From NCBI RefSeq assembly GCF_016862815.1, contig NZ_BONR01000002.1, forward strand, positions 310,001 to 374,000: a stretch of 64,000 nt of DNA, in the 5' to 3' direction. The notes beneath the pieces are model-generated. The model was not told the origin of the DNA. It did not search any database and saw only the letters and a list, made by a program, of their open reading frames with translations. Every line of letters begins with the position of its first letter. Position 1 is the stretch's first letter. Origin of the DNA: Demequina activiva. Lineage in GTDB: Bacteria; Actinomycetota; Actinomycetes; Actinomycetales; Demequinaceae. Both the position numbers and the translations under genes were made by a program. Positions 49,211 through 56,833 of the stretch are shown piece after piece.

Positions 49211-51538
49211 CTAGTCGAATAGAGGCAGCATCGAGTCTTCGCGAGCGATGAAGTCCTCGGTCATCTTTGTGCAGAGTTGTGCGTATGCCGGATCTCTTTC
49301 GATCATCACTGACCGCATTCCGGCCCGATGAGCCGCCCGCGCCGTTGTGCCCGAGCCGCCGTACGGATCGAGAACCAACGAACCCTTTGCGAGACCGCTA
49401 AGCAAGAGTGAGACGAGGTCGAGGGGATAGGGGGCGGTGTGCCCGTATGTGTTTTGTCCTCGCACCATCTTGATGACGGGTTGGATTCGTGTCACTGATG
49501 CGACTATATCCGCTGGAATTGCCAGCTCAGAGTCCAGCGTCTCCGGGCCGGGTGCCTTGCGGAGTAGCAGCACGTGTTCCCAGCAGTTGAACGGCGACTG
49601 GTAGAACGGCGAGAAGTTCCCGGCATTGAACCCGCGCTTGCCCTGAATCTCGCCCTTGTCCCACGGAATGACACCGACGAGCTCAAAGCCGATCCGTAAG
49701 AATGCGTCTGTCACTAGCGATGCCAGAGCGATGCGCTTCTTGCCCATGTCGGAGAAGACGACCGTGCGCTCGTTGTCGAAGTAGTCAAAGATGTTGTAGG
49801 CGTAGATGCCGCCCGGCTTGAGCACGCGGTGCACCTCGCGTGCGTTCTCGGCCATGTCGTACAAATAGGCATAGAGGTTCGGCCACTGCGAGTACTCGCG
49901 GGCATTGAAGTACGGGGGAGAAGTAACCGCCCGATCAAATGTCTCGGTCGGAATCGACTTCAACACCTCGTTTGAGTCGCCGTGGATTGTGGTGAATCGT
50001 GTGGGAGCGACGACACGCTGGGGCAATCCAGAACGCTCCGGCAGAGGTTCGTGGAGCTCGGTCGCTCGATACCGATGGAAGAACGCGGAATCCCAAAAAT
50101 CCGTCCGAGCGTGAACCCGCGCGAGGCTTTCGAAGCTGGTGCGGCGTCCCAAGTCGGCAACGCCGAGACGCTCGGGGGCGTTGATGACGGCGATACCGTC
50201 CCCCCACATCGAATAATGCGTGACAAGCGTCTCAACGATCTCCTGGTCGCTCTCAAACTCAAGGACATCGCGCTGCCACCTACGCACGCTGGCGACCGAG
50301 ACCCTGCTCTGGGGGTCCTCAATTGCGGCTTGGCTGATGACGGACTTGAACTGGAACCGTCGCCCGCGGTTGTAGATGCTTCGCGCCGGGCACAAGAGGT
50401 TCTGGCATTCCCAGCTCTTCACGCCAAGCGTGGGGTAGGAGTTCCCCTCAACGTGGGTGCTTCTGCAATCGGGGCACGGGATGGTCGTTTCGTCACGAAG
50501 GTTCTTCTGCATTACCAGGACGAGTCTGATCACCACCCCAGCGGGATCCGTCAGCACGAAGAGGTCGCGATAAGTAAAGCCTTCATTGAGGATGCCGAAG
50601 TCAGCACTCTCCTCGTTGAGACCCGGTATGTGCGCTGTTGTCTCCCGGGCCACCTCTTTGCTGCGGAAGAACATCTGGCGGAGGCGGGTCTCTTTGAAGC
50701 GCTCCGCGTATAGCATCGCGTCGTGAGCGGTTGCCCAAGCCGGTCCAGGATGTGCCGGGTCGACCTCGAGTACAGCAGCGATGAACCCGTGGTTATTGAG
50801 TCGCTGGTACTCGTCCGCGAGCCAGGCAGACAGCGCCGATCTGGTCTTGCTCACTTCGAGGACTTCCGCGGTGGCCACGAACCTCACGGAGAGTGTCCTC
50901 TCACGCTCGAAGAGTTCCGGCGAGCGTGCACGGAGGAACGATAGGTAGTCAGCCGTCGTGTCGCCCGCCCCTCCACTCCCGAAAGCCGCGTAAAGAGACT
51001 CGGCCGGCCACAGAGCCCACGCTAGAGGTCCGGCGCACGAACCCATGACATCGGCGGTGACACTTCGGTCGAGCGCCTTGCGAAGCTTCGAGGGCTTGTG
51101 GGCCTCGTCCGCAAGAGCCTGCCGTGTTTCTGACGAGGTGGCGGGCTCGACCCCATTAAGTAGTGCACGGGCGCTCGCCGCGCTTACGCCCATCTCTTCA
51201 AGTGCTTTGGCGCATAGGTCCATGCGCGCCGAGTCAATGCATGACGAGAGACGCGACTTCTGGTGGTAATTGAAGGTGATGTCTTTGGCCGCCGCCCGCG
51301 TGTAGAGCGTCGCGAGTTGCGCACGGTTGACGCCGAGTTTCCTGTTGACCGTGCGGTAGAAGCGCGTCGCGAGCTCGCTCGGCGAGTCGATGGACGCGGG
51401 CCCAAGGGTAGCCAGAAGCGTCCGAAGCGCGTCAGAAGTGTCGCCAGGGAGATCTCCGCGAAGGCCAGTTAGCTCGCGCAGGAGCTGTTGGAAGGCATCG
51501 ACCGTCTCGACAACCTCTTGACTGGCGCTGGCAATCAT
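49211..51538 (-). CDS. DNA methyltransferase, beta class (probable N4-cytosine or N6-adenine)
   Basis: 775-residue amino-methyltransferase. Motif IV TSPPYFNAREYSQWPNLYAY near residue 537 precedes motif I LDPYGGSGTTARAAHRAGM near 723, the beta-class order IV-then-I. SPPY favours N4-cytosine but does not exclude adenine. Unusually, about 500 N-terminal residues precede motif IV, including a four-cysteine ribbon (CPDC near 353, CQNLLCPA near 375). ATG 51538 has GAGGAG 8 bp upstream and lies downstream of a TACAAT -10, so it is preferred to ATG 51634. It should protect the element and host from the HNH nuclease. Confidence 0.88.
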   Translation of the reverse strand: MIASASQEVVETVDAFQQLLRELTGLRGDLPGDTSDALRTLLATLGPASIDSPSELATRFYRTVNRKLGVNRAQLATLYTRAAAKDITFNYHQKSRLSSCIDSARMDLCAKALEEMGVSAASARALLNGVEPATSSETRQALADEAHKPSKLRKALDRSVTADVMGSCAGPLAWALWPAESLYAAFGSGGAGDTTADYLSFLRARSPELFERERTLSVRFVATAEVLEVSKTRSALSAWLADEYQRLNNHGFIAAVLEVDPAHPGPAWATAHDAMLYAERFKETRLRQMFFRSKEVARETTAHIPGLNEESADFGILNEGFTYRDLFVLTDPAGVVIRLVLVMQKNLRDETTIPCPDCRSTHVEGNSYPTLGVKSWECQNLLCPARSIYNRGRRFQFKSVISQAAIEDPQSRVSVASVRRWQRDVLEFESDQEIVETLVTHYSMWGDGIAVINAPERLGVADLGRRTSFESLARVHARTDFWDSAFFHRYRATELHEPLPERSGLPQRVVAPTRFTTIHGDSNEVLKSIPTETFDRAVTSPPYFNAREYSQWPNLYAYLYDMAENAREVHRVLKPGGIYAYNIFDYFDNERTVVFSDMGKKRIALASLVTDAFLRIGFELVGVIPWDKGEIQGKRGFNAGNFSPFYQSPFNCWEHVLLLRKAPGPETLDSELAIPADIVASVTRIQPVIKMVRGQNTYGHTAPYPLDLVSLLLSGLAKGSLVLDPYGGSGTTARAAHRAGMRSVMIERDPAYAQLCTKMTEDFIAREDSMLPLFD

Positions 51539-51557
51539 CTGGACTTCTCCTCGCGCC

Positions 51558-51601
51558 GTCAGGGATGTTGCGCGGTTTGCATTGTAGACGCGGTCCCTGA
51601 C
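51558..51601 (-). promoter_or_regulatory. methyltransferase promoter with flanking inverted repeat
   Basis: A minus-strand -10 TACAAT at 51586-51581 lies between perfect 8-bp arms GTCAGGGA (51558-51565) and TCCCTGAC (51594-51601). The arms flank the -10 and the expected transcription start, suiting autoregulation or another repressor. The -35 is weak. Confidence 0.5.
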
Positions 51602-51681
51602 GCTGACCGTTGGCCGGTCGATGCTTGTGGACACTCAGCCAGGTTGGCCCTTGCGGTGCGCAGCGTGGGTATAGCTGGCGT

Positions 51682-51702
51682 GATTGTGCAAACTGTTGTG
51701 CA
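51682..51702 (+). repeat. candidate integrase arm sites (right)
   Basis: GATTGTGCA (51682-51690) and TGTTGTGCA (51694-51702) are spaced 12 bp and share the GTTGTGCA core of the left-arm tandem repeats. They lie about 120 bp inside attR. The stretch 51602-51819 otherwise shows no convincing gene. Confidence 0.45.
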
Positions 51703-51819
51703 CACTGCGGACCATGGGATGGCACTCGACGACACGAGCGCCGTCAGACCCCATCGCCCTCGAGCATGCTTGGGCAAGAACTGCTACTAGGCGATATGGG
51801 ATGGCACGCGGGTTCGTTC

Positions 51820-51863
51820 ACTGGGGGTCAAGGGGTCGCAGGTTCAAATCCTGTCAGCCCGAC
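51820..51863 (+). repeat. attR: orphan 44-bp tRNA-Pro 3' fragment
   Basis: Perfect copy of 42665-42708 covering the anticodon loop through the acceptor 3' strand, without the 5' half and with CCA replaced by CGG. It marks the right end of the element. Confidence 0.95.
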
Positions 51864-51869
51864 GGTTCA

Positions 51870-51905
51870 GAGCCGTCTGCCTGGGGAGACCCAGGTGGGC
51901 GGCTC
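51870..51905 (+). terminator. hairpin after attR, probable original tRNA-Pro terminator
   Basis: Nested arms GAGCCG...CGGCTC (51870-51875, 51900-51905) and CCTGGG...CCCAGG with a GAGA loop, followed by TTTCGTT. It lies 7 bp past attR and would have ended the tRNA transcript before integration. Confidence 0.75.
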
Positions 51906-52021
51906 TTTCGTTGCTGCGGCCGGGCCGTCGGGACGATGGCTGCTCTCGCTGTGCCACGCGAAGGATCGCGGGTGCCACGGACAACCGGAGCGAGCCTGAG
52001 AACCGCGCCGTCCATCCCGTC

Positions 52022-53134
52022 TCAGCGTCGCGTCGAGACCGTGACGGTGAACTTGGCGTTGCGCGCGACCTGCTCGGTAGGGCCCACCGCATTCTCGAGC
52101 AAGGGCCGGTAACGCAGCGCCGAGTTCCACACGCACCACAGCTGTCCTCCGGCGCGCAGGACGCGGGCCGCATCGGCGAACAGCCGGGGCGCGAGGAGAT
52201 CGGTCACAGCCCCGCCCGAGTGGAACGGCGGGTTCAGCGCGATCAGAGATGCGCTGCCAGAGGGCCGCGTCGCGAGGGCATCGTCCCGGACGACGTCCAC
52301 ACGATGGTCGATGCCGTTGGCGAGCATCGTGGCCCGTGCAGACGCGACCGCGACGGCCGACTGGTCGCATGCGTAGACATGAGCGTGAGGATGCCGCGTC
52401 GCGAGCCATGCCGCCACGATCCCCGTTCCGCACGCGAGGTCGATCAACGGATCGTCCGCCGTCCCGCCCATCGGCTCAGACGGCAGGCTCTCCAGCAGCA
52501 GACGAGTGCCGATGTCCAGGCGCGCTCCTGCGAAGGCGCCCCCGAAGGCCCGCACCTCGAGCCCCTCGACATGCGCCGCGGCGGGCTCGGGATCGCGACC
52601 ATCGTGGGGCTCACGCGCCAGGAGCACACGGGACTTCTGCCGCGCGTGGGTCACATCCAACCGCCCGAAGAACTCGCTCAGCACCTCGTTCATCGACAAC
52701 GACATGTGCTTGAGCCGGCCGCCTGCGACCACCACCACGGCTGGATCTGCGTGTGCGGCGACGAGACCTGCGATGTCTCGCAGCCCCTCCAGGGACCGCG
52801 GCAGTCTCATGAGCACGACTCGCGCACCGCTCACGAGATCCGGGCCCAGGGGCAGCGCGCGGTAGCACCCCTCGAGCCCGGTGCGGTGCGCATTGGCCTC
52901 GAGGGCACGCTCTCCGTTGAGCGCATCGACATGCGACCTGATGTCCGTCGCGCCCGCGTGCGCTGCCCCCAGCGTGAGCGCACCGTAGGCGTCACCGATC
53001 ACGACGATCGAACCCGCGTCCGCGTCCGCGCGCAGCGCGGCGGATTCGTCGAGAATCAGGCGGTCGGCGGCATCGACGGCCACGAGTCCCGGGCCATCCA
53101 CGTCAGGCCAGCGCAGCAGCCCCTCGAGAACCAC
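52022..53134 (-). CDS. RsmC/RlmG-like class I SAM methyltransferase
   Basis: 370-residue two-domain protein resembling the 16S rRNA guanine-N2 methyltransferases RsmC and RlmG. The N-terminal half is a degenerate methyltransferase-like domain. The C-terminal half has motif I LIDLACGTGIVAAWLA near residue 235 and the N2-guanine motif NPPFHSGG near 300. Target nucleotide unproven. GTG 53134 is proposed. A short ORF ending 3 bp upstream may couple translation. Confidence 0.82.
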   Translation of the reverse strand: MVLEGLLRWPDVDGPGLVAVDAADRLILDESAALRADADAGSIVVIGDAYGALTLGAAHAGATDIRSHVDALNGERALEANAHRTGLEGCYRALPLGPDLVSGARVVLMRLPRSLEGLRDIAGLVAAHADPAVVVVAGGRLKHMSLSMNEVLSEFFGRLDVTHARQKSRVLLAREPHDGRDPEPAAAHVEGLEVRAFGGAFAGARLDIGTRLLLESLPSEPMGGTADDPLIDLACGTGIVAAWLATRHPHAHVYACDQSAVAVASARATMLANGIDHRVDVVRDDALATRPSGSASLIALNPPFHSGGAVTDLLAPRLFADAARVLRAGGQLWCVWNSALRYRPLLENAVGPTEQVARNAKFTVTVSTRR

Positions 53135-53136
53135 TC

Positions 53137-53238
53137 TCAGGGCTTCCCACGACCGTCAGGGCGACGCGCCCGCGGGGCGCTGCCGTGCGCGAGGGAGTCG
53201 AGGCGCGCGGCAAGCGTCGCCAGGTCAGTGCCGATCAT
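53137..53238 (-). CDS. possible 33-residue leader ORF
   Basis: Reads MIGTDLATLAARLDSLAHGS at its start and stops 2 bp before the GTG of the methyltransferase gene, in another frame. It has the look of a helical protein N-terminus, but it lacks a ribosome-binding site and any family. It could be a leader, chance, or the N-terminus of the downstream protein split by a sequence error. Confidence 0.25.
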   Translation of the reverse strand: MIGTDLATLAARLDSLAHGSAPRARRPDGRGKP

Positions 53239-53303
53239 GAGGAGATCCTAGACGCGCGTGGTCGCCGTGCGTGGACACCACCCGATGCTGCGAGGATGAG
53301 GCG

Positions 53304-53765
53304 ATGAGCGAGCCGAGAACCGAGAAGGGCCTGATCGCGCTGCCAGCGGTAGGCGCCCGTGTGGTGGTGCGGTACCTCTTGTCGACGGGACAGGCCACGG
53401 ATGCTCTGGGCCACCTGCTCAGCGCCGATGACCACACGGTGGTCGTCCAAGGAGTGCGCGGGGTCGAGCGCATCGCGGTCGGTGACATCGTTGCCGCCAA
53501 AGAGGTGCCGCCCCGCCCCGGACCGCGGCGAGCTACGGGCCAACAGGAGACCCGAGCCCTTACTCTGAGACCGTCCCCGACACAAGGAACCGCCATGCAC
53601 GCAGATCACGAGCAGTCCCCGCACGAGTCGAGCCCTGGTCCGGGCCAACCCGACGTTCCCGAGATCGAGGAGGACCAGACGGTCGCGCCGCGCCCCGAGG
53701 AAGAGATTGCGGACATCGCGCGGTCGGAGCCGGACCCCCAGGGCCACGGCGCCCATCCTGCGTGA
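53304..53765 (+). CDS. small protein with Rv0428c-N-like domain and acidic tail
   Basis: 153-residue protein. Residues 12-75 (VGARVVVRYLLSTGQATDAL, then VVVQGVRGVERIAVGDIVAA and KEVPPRP) resemble the SH3-like domain found at the N-terminus of mycobacterial Rv0428c-type GNAT proteins. Here no acetyltransferase domain follows. The tail is rich in Glu, Pro and Ser and looks disordered. An internal ATG at 53595 could start a separate 57-residue acidic protein. ATG 53304 is chosen over upstream starts by similarity. Function unknown. Confidence 0.6.
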   Translation: MSEPRTEKGLIALPAVGARVVVRYLLSTGQATDALGHLLSADDHTVVVQGVRGVERIAVGDIVAAKEVPPRPGPRRATGQQETRALTLRPSPTQGTAMHADHEQSPHESSPGPGQPDVPEIEEDQTVAPRPEEEIADIARSEPDPQGHGAHPA

Positions 53766-53804
53766 ACCCAGACGGCGTCCGGCCGCGGTGCCCCTGGCTC
53801 GCGC

Positions 53805-55376
53805 CTACGCCTCCCCGTCGCCCTCGGCTTCGGCTTCGGCGACGATCCTGTTGACCATGCCGCTGAAGATGAGGCCGTGGAAAGGGAGCATGGTGAGCCA
53901 GTAGAGCCGGCCGGTGAGACCACGCGGGAAGAACACCGCCCGCTGCCAGTAGCGGGAGCCCTCATCGGTGGGATCGACGCCCAGCTCGAGCCAGGCGCTG
54001 CCAGGCACACGCATCTCCGCGCGCAGGCGCAGCAGCCGGCCGCGATCCACGCGCTCCACGCGCCACACGTCGATCGCGTCGCCGACGCGGACCTTGCTGA
54101 GGGTGCGGCGGCCGCGGGCGCCGCCGACGCCCCCGGCGATGCGGTCGATGAGCCCGCGCGTGGCCCACAGCACCGACGCCGAGTACCAGCCGGTCGAGCC
54201 GCCGATCTGCGAGATGACGTCCCACACGGCATCGGGATCGGCGCTGGAGTCCTTGTGGCGCTCGTCCTTGAAGACGGTGCGACCCGACCATTCCGGGTCG
54301 CTGGGCATCGGGTCGCTCGGGACGCCAGAGAGACGAGCATCCACCCAGCTGGTCTCGACCTGGTCGATCTCGATGCGGCCGAGCGCGAGGCGCACCGACT
54401 CGTGATAGCCCGTGAGCCCGTCCGGGGGAGGCGGCACCACGGCGTCGATGGCGTCGTCCTTGACGATGCAGGTATGGAGCAGGGACTCCACCAAGGGCTT
54501 GGCGATCTGGCGGGGGACGGGCGTCACCACGTTCACCCAGTGCGATGCCAGTCGCGGCGTCAATACCGGCAGGGCGGCGATGTGGCGCTGCGGCAGACCG
54601 GCTTCCGTCGCATAGCCGTTCATCATCTCGGAGTAGCGCATGACGTCGGGCCCGCCGATGTCGAAGGGTCGGTTGACCGTGTCCTCGATGCGCGCCGAAG
54701 CCAACAGGTAGTAGACGACGTCGCGCACGGCGATGGGCTGGATGCGGTTGCGCACCCACCGCGGTGCCGGCATGACCGGCAGCACCTCGGTGAGGTGACG
54801 GATCATCTCGAAGGACGCCGATCCGGCTCCGATGACGACGCCGGCCTGGAGCACGACGGCGGGGGTGGCGGAGGCCAGCAGGATGTCGCCCACCTCCTTG
54901 CGCGAGGCCAGGTGGGGAGACAGCTCCACGTGGTCCGGGTGGAGGCCGCCCAGGTAGATGATGCGACCCACGCGGTGCTCGGCGGCCTGCACCGCCACCG
55001 TCAGCGCGATCTCGCGGTCCTTGCGTCCGTAGTCCTTGCCGCTGGTCATCGAGTGGACCAGGTAGTAGACGATGTCGATGTCCGCCATGGCCTGCGCCAT
55101 CGCTTCCGCATCGGTGGCGTCCCCCTCCACGACCTCCACCTGCTCCGCCCAGGGAAGGGCGGCGACGCGCTGCGCCGATCTCGTGAGCGTGCGGACCCGG
55201 TAGCCGCCTTGGAGGAGCCGGGGCACCAGCCGGCCACCGATGTATCCGGTCGCGCCGAGCACCAGGACCAGGGGAGCGGTGCCGTCCGGACCGGGCTGGG
55301 CGCGCAGGTCCGGCTCGCTCCCGAGGGGGCTGCTCAGCTCGACGTTGCTGACGCTCGCTTCGTCACCGGGTGTCAT
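53805..55376 (-). CDS. SDR/NmrA-type oxidoreductase fused to DUF2867
   Basis: 523-residue fusion. The N-terminal atypical SDR domain has VLGATGYIGGRLVPRLL near residue 36 and a YLVHSM segment near 114 and NRPFDIGGPDVMRYSEMM near 237. The C-terminal DUF2867 domain (from about 330, TVFKDERHK, then GGSTGWYSASVLWATRGLID) is typical of actinobacterial fusions. It probably binds NAD(P) and a lipid-like substrate. Reaction unknown. Single gene, convergent with the small gene upstream of it (53304-53765). Confidence 0.88.
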   Translation of the reverse strand: MTPGDEASVSNVELSSPLGSEPDLRAQPGPDGTAPLVLVLGATGYIGGRLVPRLLQGGYRVRTLTRSAQRVAALPWAEQVEVVEGDATDAEAMAQAMADIDIVYYLVHSMTSGKDYGRKDREIALTVAVQAAEHRVGRIIYLGGLHPDHVELSPHLASRKEVGDILLASATPAVVLQAGVVIGAGSASFEMIRHLTEVLPVMPAPRWVRNRIQPIAVRDVVYYLLASARIEDTVNRPFDIGGPDVMRYSEMMNGYATEAGLPQRHIAALPVLTPRLASHWVNVVTPVPRQIAKPLVESLLHTCIVKDDAIDAVVPPPPDGLTGYHESVRLALGRIEIDQVETSWVDARLSGVPSDPMPSDPEWSGRTVFKDERHKDSSADPDAVWDVISQIGGSTGWYSASVLWATRGLIDRIAGGVGGARGRRTLSKVRVGDAIDVWRVERVDRGRLLRLRAEMRVPGSAWLELGVDPTDEGSRYWQRAVFFPRGLTGRLYWLTMLPFHGLIFSGMVNRIVAEAEAEGDGEA

Positions 55377-55492
55377 CGTGGGCCTCTCGTCCGTGCGGCG
55401 GGAGCCGTCGCACCCAGGGAACCAGCAGTGGCACTGCGGCTATTCCGCGCGCCGTGCCGCACGGCACGGTACAGCCCGCGGGCCGGTGATCT

Positions 55493-56077
55493 CTAGGAGC
55501 CTCCCCGAGCGTTGTAGACCGTGACGTTCGCCGATCCGTAGGCGGCGTAGACGGCGAGCGCATCGGCGCGGCCCACGTCCTGCACCACCTCGATGCCGCG
55601 CCGCTCGAACTGCTCGGCCCAGTCCGGCACCATCGGCCCCTCGTCGAAGCCGGTGAGCCGTTCGAGCTCGGGCCCGTCGCCCGCGACCACCAGGTGTCGC
55701 ACGCCGGACCACATGGTGGCGCCGTAGCACTGCACACAGGGGCGCCAGTTGACCACGAGCGCGAGGTCGCGGCCGTCTCCCAGGTCCCACGCGTCCAAGC
55801 GCTGCTGCGCCAGGGCGAGCGCGGTGACCTCGGCATGAGCCGAGGAGATGCCCGTGGACAGCACCACGTTGACGCCCACGGACACCAGCTCACCGGTGGC
55901 GTGGTCGACCACGATCGCCGCGAACGGCCCCCCATTGCCCTCACGCCAGTTGCGGTCGGCGAGGCGGTTGACCAGACCCATCTGCTCCTGATGCGACTCG
56001 AGACGGCGGGGAAGTCCGGGGAGCTCGCCGACGAGCCAGGGTGGGAGGGAGATGGAGTACGCGGTGCTCACACTCAT
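55493..56077 (-). CDS. cytidine/deoxycytidylate deaminase-fold nucleoside deaminase
   Basis: 194-residue zinc deaminase of the CDA superfamily. The catalytic HAE is in SSAHAEVTALALAQ near residue 92 and the second zinc pair is RPCVQCYGA near 122. Family position and SHQEQM/LVNRLAD context resemble guanine- or tRNA-adenosine-deaminase-like proteins. Substrate unknown. ATG 56077 with GAGAGGA upstream is preferred over longer in-frame starts. Divergent from padR. Confidence 0.85.
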   Translation of the reverse strand: MSVSTAYSISLPPWLVGELPGLPRRLESHQEQMGLVNRLADRNWREGNGGPFAAIVVDHATGELVSVGVNVVLSTGISSAHAEVTALALAQQRLDAWDLGDGRDLALVVNWRPCVQCYGATMWSGVRHLVVAGDGPELERLTGFDEGPMVPDWAEQFERRGIEVVQDVGRADALAVYAAYGSANVTVYNARGGS

Positions 56078-56200
56078 GGCGGGTCCTCTCGGCCGATGCG
56101 GGTGAGCCGATCGTAGGGCGACGATGTTTCGTCCGGGTGTCCGCGCGTGGTGCGCGAGGCACACTTGCATGAACGGCCCTGGCATGTGACGATGGCGATA

Positions 56201-56218
56201 TGTCGTTCAGTGTCGTTC
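56201..56218. promoter_or_regulatory. direct repeat upstream of padR
   Basis: TGTCGTTC occurs at 56201-56208 and 56211-56218, 10 bp apart, upstream of GATACATT, a possible -10, and of the padR ribosome-binding site. A candidate autoregulatory site. Confidence 0.35.
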
Positions 56219-56244
56219 GCGATACATTCACCGAGGAGGTCACC

Positions 56245-56796
56245 ATGGGTTCGCACGGGTACAGCAAGGCGTCGGGATTCAGCGCAGGTCAGGCGGGCGA
56301 CGCGATGTGGCAGGCGATGGACCAGCTGCGGGCATCGTTCGACAAGCGCGTGGGAGTGCGCATGGGACGCGGCGACGTTCGCGCCGCCGTGCTCGCACTT
56401 CTGCACGAGCAGCCGATGCACGGGTATCAGATCATCCGCGAGATCGCCGAGCGCACGGACGGCCGCTGGAAGCCCAGCGCCGGCTCCGTGTATCCCACGC
56501 TGCAGCTTCTCGCGGACGAGGGTGTGGTGACGGCGGCCACGCAGCAGGACCGCAAGACCTACTCGCTCACGGAGGAGGGACGCGAGGAGGCTGCCGCAGC
56601 CGCTGGCTCAGCGCCGTGGGCACAGTCCGACACCGACGGCGCCGGTCCGTTCGGCGTGGTCCCTAAGGCAGGCGTGGACCTCGCTCAGGCCGCCGCCCAG
56701 GTGGTGCGGTCGGGTTCCGCCGCTCAGCAGGAGGAGGCCGCGAAGGTCATCGACGAGGCACGTCGTAAGATCTACTCGATCCTCGCCCAGGACTGA
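56245..56796 (+). CDS. PadR family transcriptional regulator
   Basis: 183-residue PadR-type regulator. The winged helix contains MHGYQIIREIAERTDGRWKP near residue 59 and AGSVYPTLQLLADEGVVTA near 80, then RKTYSLTEEGREEA. The C-terminal dimer part is short and Ala-rich. The 45 N-terminal residues are a flexible extension. ATG 56245 with GAGGAGG 7 bp upstream is chosen over 56200. It precedes a UbiB-like kinase gene by 37 bp and may regulate it. Confidence 0.9.
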   Translation: MGSHGYSKASGFSAGQAGDAMWQAMDQLRASFDKRVGVRMGRGDVRAAVLALLHEQPMHGYQIIREIAERTDGRWKPSAGSVYPTLQLLADEGVVTAATQQDRKTYSLTEEGREEAAAAAGSAPWAQSDTDGAGPFGVVPKAGVDLAQAAAQVVRSGSAAQQEEAAKVIDEARRKIYSILAQD

Positions 56797-56833
56797 CGCG
56801 ATCGGCGCAGCACGGCGGGGTCGAGGAGAATCG

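Noticed and set aside
51539-51634. Longer start for the methyltransferase
   Set aside because: The 32 extra codons lie across the TACAAT promoter and inverted repeat and lack a ribosome-binding site, while ATG 51538 has GAGGAG.
51488-51790. 100-codon plus-strand ORF before attR
   Set aside because: Overlaps the methyltransferase start and promoter in antisense and has no recognisable motif.
51820-51863. A second tRNA-Pro gene
   Set aside because: Only the 3' half is present; no D arm, no 5' acceptor strand and no CCA. It is the attR copy.
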